From contig JAXHTH010000004.1 in assembly GCA_034211115.1 (NCBI GenBank), forward strand, positions 1 through 24,875: a DNA stretch of 24,875 bases, written 5' to 3'. This DNA comes from JAXHTH01 sp034211115 (GTDB lineage: Bacteria > Planctomycetota > Phycisphaerae > Phycisphaerales > SM1A02). The translations under genes and the position numbers were made by a program. This document shows, piece by piece, positions 20,721 to 24,875 of this stretch. The notes under the pieces are model-generated. The model was not told the origin of the DNA. It saw only the letters and a program-made list of their open reading frames with translations, and made no database searches. Each line of letters begins with the position of its first letter. Within the stretch, counting starts at the first letter, position 1.

Positions 20721-22184
20721 TCACCCCTTGATCACCCCGACCGGCCGCAGCCGCGCGACCTTGACCGACAACCCCGCCCGGTGGACGACATCGACGACGA
20801 GGTCGACGTCCTTGTACGCGTGGGGCTGCTCCTCGGCCAGTCCTTTCCAGCTCCGGGCGCGGGCGATGATCCCCTTGGCGCGCAGCTCAACGTCAATGCG
20901 CCGGCCGCGCGCGTGTTTGGCCGACGCGGTTCGGCTCATCGCGCGCCCCGCGCCGTGGCAGGTGGTGCCGAAGGTCCGTTCCATGCTTCCCTCCGCGCCG
21001 GCGAGCAGCCAGCTCGCCCGGCCCATGTCGCCGGGGATGATCACCGGCTGCCCGACCGCGCGATACGGTTCGGCGACCTCCTCGTGGCCGGGGGGGAAGG
21101 CGCGCGTCGCTCCCTTGCGATGCACGCAGACCGTCTTGCGCCGCCCGTCGATCTCGTGCTCCTCGAACTTGGCGATGTTGTGCGCGACGTCGTACACCAG
21201 CTCCATCCCCAGCTCGGGCCAGGGCCGGCCGAAGACGCGCTCAAACACCTCACGCGTCTGCCACATGAGGAGCTGGCGGTTGCAGAACGCGTAGTTCGCC
21301 GCGGCCCGCATCGCGCCCAGGTACCGCCGCCCGTCCGGGCTCCCGATCGGCGCGCAGGCGAGCTGCCGGTCCGGAAGTTCGATCCCGTAGCGCTGCGGCG
21401 CATCGCGCAGCATGCGCAGGGAGTCGTCGCAGACCTGGTAGCCCAGCCCGCGCGACCCGGAGTGGATGAGCACGCAGACGGAACCGCGCTTCAGCCCCAT
21501 CGCGGCGGCCTTCTCTTCGTCGGCGAGCTCATCCACCACCTGCACTTCCAGGAAGTGATTGCCCGCGCCGACGGTGCCGCACTGACGCGCGCCGCGCTCC
21601 AGCGCCCGGTCGCTGACGAGATCGGGCTCGGCGTCGTCGATGCACCCGTGCGCCTCGGTGCAGAGCAGGTCATGCTCGGTGGCGAGTCCGAGCCGCTCCA
21701 GGTACGCGCTCCCCTCGCGCATGAGCGTTCTCAGATCGCCGGGCGGGAAGTGGTACTTGCCCGTCTTCCCCACCCCGGCGGGGACGTTGCGGTACAGGGC
21801 GTCGATCAGCATCTCGAGTCGGCCGTCGAGATCGTCCTCGGTGAGATCGCTGCGAACGAGGCGGACGCCGCAGTTGATGTCGTATCCGACCCCGCCGGGT
21901 GAGATGACGCCGCCCTCGTTGGGATCGGTCGCGCACACCCCGCCGATGCAGAAGCCGTATCCCCAGTGGATGTCGGGCATGGCCAGGCTCGCGCCCTGGA
22001 TGCCGGGCAGGAACGCGACGTTCGCCACCTGCTCCGGGGCCTGGTCGGATTTGACCTGTTCCAGGAGATGACGGCCGGTGAAGATCAGGCCGTCCACGCG
22101 CATCCCGGGCTTGTAGCTTCTCGGGATGCGCCAGCAGCACTCATCGACTTGTTCGAGCGTACCGGCGAACGCATTGGCGGGCAT
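20721..22184 (-). CDS. rtcB: RNA-splicing ligase RtcB
   Basis: The 487-residue Mn/GTP-dependent ligase joins RNA 2',3'-cyclic phosphate (or 3'-phosphate) to 5'-OH ends. Visible motifs are MPDIHWGYGFCIGGV, GVGYDINCGVRLV with the Asp/Cys metal ligands, GAGNHFLEVQ, HSGSRGLG, VYDVAHNIAKFEEH, and TCHGAGR with the guanylylated histidine at 410. The length is typical. ATG 22182-22184 has GGGAGG 7 nt upstream. It lies 34 nt behind the archease gene on the same strand, the usual RtcB partner that makes it multi-turnover. Neither an RtcR regulator nor RtcA is in the window. Confidence 0.97.
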   Translation of the reverse strand: MPANAFAGTLEQVDECCWRIPRSYKPGMRVDGLIFTGRHLLEQVKSDQAPEQVANVAFLPGIQGASLAMPDIHWGYGFCIGGVCATDPNEGGVISPGGVGYDINCGVRLVRSDLTEDDLDGRLEMLIDALYRNVPAGVGKTGKYHFPPGDLRTLMREGSAYLERLGLATEHDLLCTEAHGCIDDAEPDLVSDRALERGARQCGTVGAGNHFLEVQVVDELADEEKAAAMGLKRGSVCVLIHSGSRGLGYQVCDDSLRMLRDAPQRYGIELPDRQLACAPIGSPDGRRYLGAMRAAANYAFCNRQLLMWQTREVFERVFGRPWPELGMELVYDVAHNIAKFEEHEIDGRRKTVCVHRKGATRAFPPGHEEVAEPYRAVGQPVIIPGDMGRASWLLAGAEGSMERTFGTTCHGAGRAMSRTASAKHARGRRIDVELRAKGIIARARSWKGLAEEQPHAYKDVDLVVDVVHRAGLSVKVARLRPVGVIKG

Positions 22185-22218
22185 GGCGGTGGCCTCCCGA
22201 TGACGGAGCGTGGGCGGA

Positions 22219-22632
22219 TCAGATGTCGACGATCACCCTCGCCTCCCAGCCGGCCTCGGTCTGCTCGACCTCGAGGCCGTGGTAGGTGATCGCCTTGACT
22301 TCGTGCTCGAGGCGATGGCGCGACTCGTCGATGACTTCGCCCCGCGCCTCGCCGGCCAACGACGCGTCATCATTGATCTGCACGTGGAACTCGGCGAGGA
22401 CGAGGCGCTTCGTCTCGAAGATGTACAGCAGCTCGTTGAGCCAGTCGAAAAGAAGATAGGGGGGCGACGCGGCGGGAAGCGTGAGTTCGACGCGCTGCGA
22501 CGGCTCGATTTCCGGGGGCGTCTCGACGATCAGCGAGAACAGCCCCCGCGCGGACTCGACGAGCAGCTCCTCGAAGGTGGGGGCGGTGATGCGCAGCCCG
22601 ATGTCGGCGGTATGATCGAAGACCTCGTACAT
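22219..22632 (-). CDS. Archease (RtcB activator)
   Basis: The ~137-residue protein speeds RtcB guanylylation and ligation. It has the family pattern: MYEVFDHTADIGLRI, FEELLVESARGLFSLI, LLFDWLNELLYIFETKR, and VKAITYHGLEV near the end, with acidic metal-contact residues such as Asp7 and Asp11. ATG 22632 is chosen because archeases normally begin a few residues before HTAD; ATG 22644 adds only MRAE. A minus-strand TACAAT at 22648-22643 overlaps that upstream ATG, so if it is the -10 the mRNA would begin close to 22636 and only the inner ATG could be used. It is the first gene of the archease-rtcB operon. Confidence 0.93.
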   Translation of the reverse strand: MYEVFDHTADIGLRITAPTFEELLVESARGLFSLIVETPPEIEPSQRVELTLPAASPPYLLFDWLNELLYIFETKRLVLAEFHVQINDDASLAGEARGEVIDESRHRLEHEVKAITYHGLEVEQTEAGWEARVIVDI

Positions 22633-22642
22633 CTCGGCGCGC

Positions 22643-22648
22643 ATTGTA
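22643..22648 (-). promoter_or_regulatory. Candidate -10 for the archease-rtcB operon
   Basis: On the minus strand TACAAT is followed by ten bases and then the preferred archease ATG. It overlaps the alternative upstream ATG. No -35 is recognisable. A GATAAT on the same strand at 22682-22677 is an alternative. Confidence 0.3.
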
Positions 22649-22720
22649 CCGCGGGGCCCGGGTCCTCCCCGGGCCGAATTATCACCACGGCCGACTTGCC
22701 CGCATCCGGCCGGCGGAGCG

Positions 22721-23407
22721 ATGATGAACACCATGCCCCCGCCGGTGCGACATGACTGGGATCTGACGATCGAGCAGGCCGAACGGCTCCAGGAGGCGCT
22801 GAGCCGGCAGGTGATCGAGGCGGATGACGGCCGACCCGTGCGGCTCGTCGCCGGCGCGGTCGTGACGTCCGGGGCGCACACATCGCGCATCCGTGCGGCT
22901 GTCGTCGTCCTGGAAGCGCGTTCGCTGACGCCGATCGATAAAGCGGTCGCGCGCGGCGAATCGACGTTCCCCTACCGCAGCGGGCTGCGGGCGTTCCGCG
23001 AGCTGCCGACGCTGCTCGACGCGTTCGATCGGTTGCGGACGCGTCCGGACCTGGTCGTCTGCGCCGGTCATGGTCGGGCGCATCCGCGCCGGCTGGGGCT
23101 GGCCTGTCATCTGGGCCTGTGGCTGGATCTTCCCGTCATCGGATGCGCCATGAGCCGGCTGATCGGGACCGGTCCGCTTCCGGGCGCGCAGCGCGGCGCG
23201 CGGCGTCGCCTCGTCCGCGACGGCGAGGTGGTGGGGGAGGCGCTGCGCACGCGCACCAACATCAGGCCGGTCTTCGTTTCGATCGGCCATCGGGTCAGTC
23301 TCATCGCGGCCCGCCGCTGGGTGCTGCGCCTGGCGAAGGACTACCGGCTGCCGGAGCCGCTGCGCGCCGCGACGTCGGCACGGCGGAGACGGGAATCCGC
23401 ACCGTAG
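22721..23407 (+). CDS. Endonuclease V homologue, probably catalytically inactive
   Basis: The 228-residue protein has the EndoV (Nfi) fold signature: RLVAGAVVTSG, FRELPTLLDAF, GHGRAHPRRLGLACHLGLWL, LPVIGCAMSRLIGTGPLP, and SIGHRVSLIAARRWVLRLAK. EndoV cuts near inosine or deaminated bases. Compared with the family's metal and catalytic residues, the Asp of the 'GVDVSY' strand is Val47, the Asp of 'VDGHG' is Ala115, and the Lys of 'VAKxRL' is Met144. Glu94 and the His of SIGHR (190) remain. Loss of both key aspartates suggests a binding protein and not a nuclease. The frame is intact with GGAG before ATG 22721, so it is not a pseudogene by truncation. It is divergent from archease-rtcB. Confidence 0.85.
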   Translation: MMNTMPPPVRHDWDLTIEQAERLQEALSRQVIEADDGRPVRLVAGAVVTSGAHTSRIRAAVVVLEARSLTPIDKAVARGESTFPYRSGLRAFRELPTLLDAFDRLRTRPDLVVCAGHGRAHPRRLGLACHLGLWLDLPVIGCAMSRLIGTGPLPGAQRGARRRLVRDGEVVGEALRTRTNIRPVFVSIGHRVSLIAARRWVLRLAKDYRLPEPLRAATSARRRRESAP

Positions 23408-23470
23408 CAGGTTGAATGCGGGGAGGCTGCCGCAGGCGTGAACCGCGGCGGCGGGGCGGGGGCGCCGGTC

Positions 23471-24166
23471 TCACGTCCGGCTGTGCCGCAGCACACGTCC
23501 CTCGACGAGGAAGACGATGTCCTCGGCCACGTTGGCGCAGAGGTCGCCGATCCGCTCCAGGGCCCGGGCGATGGTCATCACGTCAATGGCCGCCTCGGTC
23601 TTCGTGGAGTGGGCGAGGATCTCGTCCTGCGCCCAGCCCAGGACCGTGCGCTGGAACTCGTCGATGTCCTCGTCGTTGCGCCGGATGCGCCGCGCGAGCT
23701 CGACGTCGTTGTCGGAGAGTGCGTTGAGCGCGTCGGCGAGCATGCTGCGCACGGCCCGGGCCATCTCCCGCACCGACTCGGGTAGCGCCGCGTGCCCCAG
23801 CGTGTCGAGATGGAGGATCCGCTTGGCCACGCTCTTGGCAAGATCGCCGATCCGCTCCAGCTCGGTGTTGATGCGGAGGATGGCGAGGACGAAGCGCAGG
23901 TCGCGGGCCACCGGCTGCTGAAGGGCCAGCACCTGGAGGCACATCTCCTCGATGTCCAGTTCCATCGAGTCGACCTCCCGGTCGCCGTGGCGCACCTCGC
24001 GTGCGGCCGGGAAGTTCCCCTCCACGAGGGCGTCGACGACATGCTCCAGCCGCGCGTCGACGATCGCCCCCATACTCAGGATGGAGCGGCGCAGTTCCAG
24101 AAGCTGGTCGGTGAGCTCGGCGGCCATCGGCGGATCCTCGCGGCGGGTCGATCGCAACTCAGCCAT
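23471..24166 (-). CDS. phoU: Phosphate transport regulator PhoU
   Basis: The 231-residue all-helical protein has two PhoU repeats, residues ~20-115 and ~120-215. It has RHGDREVDSMELDIEEMCLQ and INTELERIGDLAKSVAKR in the first, and IRRNDEDIDEFQRTVL and ARALERIGDLCANVAEDIVF in the second. These E(R)IGDxxxN/SxAxx motifs bind metal clusters. PhoU shuts down Pho signalling through PstB and the histidine kinase. ATG 24164-24166 has GGGAG about 10 nt upstream. It is 49 nt downstream of pstB on the same strand, the normal order. A consensus -10 in that gap suggests it can also be transcribed alone. Confidence 0.96.
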   Translation of the reverse strand: MAELRSTRREDPPMAAELTDQLLELRRSILSMGAIVDARLEHVVDALVEGNFPAAREVRHGDREVDSMELDIEEMCLQVLALQQPVARDLRFVLAILRINTELERIGDLAKSVAKRILHLDTLGHAALPESVREMARAVRSMLADALNALSDNDVELARRIRRNDEDIDEFQRTVLGWAQDEILAHSTKTEAAIDVMTIARALERIGDLCANVAEDIVFLVEGRVLRHSRT

Positions 24167-24180
24167 CTCGACCGCTCCCG

Positions 24181-24186
24181 ATTATA
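24181..24186 (-). promoter_or_regulatory. Internal -10 element upstream of phoU
   Basis: A perfect TATAAT on the minus strand lies in the 49-nt gap between pstB and phoU, 14 nt before the phoU ATG. TTGTGA, 22 nt upstream, is too far for a standard -35. If active, the mRNA would start about eight bases before the phoU start codon. Confidence 0.4.
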
Positions 24187-24215
24187 TCGGCGGAATGGAA
24201 AGGGAAGATCACAAC

Positions 24216-24875
24216 TCAGCCAAATCGCCCGGTCACGTAGTCTTCCGTCTCGCGGAGATGCGGGTTGGTGAAGATCGACAGGGTGGGGCCGTATTCGAGC
24301 ACCTGGCCCAGGTACATGAGCGCGGTGTAATCGCTGCATCGCTGCGCCTGCTGCATGTTGTGGGTCACGATGAGGATCGAGTAGTCGCCGCGCAGCTCCC
24401 GGATGAGATCCTCGATCTTCCCCGTGGCGATCGGGTCGAGGGCCGAGCAGGGCTCATCGAGGAGCAGGACCTCCGGTTCGGCGGCAATGGCCCGGGCGAT
24501 GCACAGCCGCTGCTGCTGGCCCCCGGAGAGGCCCAGGGCGTTCTCGTCCAGCCGATCCTTCACCTCCTCCCAGAGGGCGGCCCCGCGCAGACTGTGCTCG
24601 CAGACCTGATCGAGCACGCTCTTGTTCCGCTCGCCGTCGATGCGCAGGGGGTAGACCACGTTCTCGTAGACGCTCATGGGGAACGGGTTGGGCTTCTGGA
24701 AGACCATGCCCATCCGCTTGCGAAGCTCGATGACGTCCACGGAGACGTCGTAGATCGAGTCGCCGCCGAGGAACATGTCACCGGAGATGCGCACGATGTC
24801 CAGCAGGTCGTTGAGGCGGTTGACGGACCGGAGGAGGGTGGACTTGCCGCAGCCGGAGGGACCGATGAGGGCCGT
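24216..24875 (-). CDS. pstB: Phosphate ABC transporter ATP-binding protein PstB (5' end outside window)
   Basis: 219 residues of the C-terminal part are present and the frame is open at the right edge. It is the ATPase of the PstSCAB phosphate importer. Visible are Walker A GPSGCGKST, the Q-loop in MVFQKPNPFPMSVYENV, signature LSGGQQQR, Walker B VLLLDEP, and the H-loop VTHNM. The C-terminal FTNPHLRETEDYVTGRFG is typical of PstB. Only about 30-40 N-terminal residues should be missing. phoU follows 49 nt downstream; pstC/pstA presumably lie beyond the right edge. Confidence 0.97.
   Translation of the reverse strand, partial: TALIGPSGCGKSTLLRSVNRLNDLLDIVRISGDMFLGGDSIYDVSVDVIELRKRMGMVFQKPNPFPMSVYENVVYPLRIDGERNKSVLDQVCEHSLRGAALWEEVKDRLDENALGLSGGQQQRLCIARAIAAEPEVLLLDEPCSALDPIATGKIEDLIRELRGDYSILIVTHNMQQAQRCSDYTALMYLGQVLEYGPTLSIFTNPHLRETEDYVTGRFG

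Noticed and set aside
22721..23407. EndoV-like gene as a frameshifted pseudogene
   Set aside because: The frame is open end to end with a ribosome site, and all other family motifs are in register; the missing residues are substitutions.

Overview
The window is high-GC DNA whose gene content points to a planctomycete, most likely of the Phycisphaerae. Two secreted proteins end in paired GC-type dockerin modules. There is a tandem family of small membrane proteins with a CPHCGY/CPECG zinc ribbon, and palindromic and short-period repeats lie between genes. These traits are typical of that group, but the assignment is an inference from gene style and not from a marker gene. The first ~110 bases are AT-rich (about one third GC by hand count) and join the rest exactly at a HindIII site, which looks like a cloning or assembly chimera.

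Left part (1-5550): a transposase-like gene fragment with REP-associated (RAYT-like) features runs off the left edge. Beside it is a dense cluster of REP-like palindromes: a 57-bp tandem array and inverted pairs arranged like REPINs. Then come an unrecognised gene (minus strand), a stand-alone GMP synthase ATP-pyrophosphatase subunit, a regulator with an N-terminal LuxR-type HTH followed by two PAS-like regions, and an exported S41 peptidase-like protein. The same palindromes recur between these genes.

Middle (5650-12800): accessory-looking genes. They are a DUF1579 exported protein, a small Cys-rich protein, a YgbA-family protein bracketed by heptamer repeats, an exported serine hydrolase and a second exported protein (both with GC-type dockerins), then three tandem paralogous zinc-ribbon membrane proteins and a fourth, divergent relative. 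In the zinc-ribbon cluster a composite repeat (20-bp palindrome, 12-15 nt gap, octanucleotide array) occurs four times in one orientation and supplies the coding sequence for some C-termini.

Right part (12835-24875): compact core genes. They are mutL; ybeY translationally coupled to a DUF21/CBS (CorC/HlyC-like) protein; a glycyl-radical activase coupled to a glycyl-radical enzyme whose active-site residues match trans-4-hydroxy-L-proline dehydratase (HypD) at a constant offset; archease and RtcB RNA ligase in one operon; a divergent endonuclease V homologue that has lost its catalytic acidic residues; and phoU with pstB of the phosphate system.

The most interesting signals are the REPIN/RAYT-like system, the composite octamer-palindrome element inside the zinc-ribbon gene family, and the apparently inactive EndoV homologue beside the RtcB/archease repair operon.
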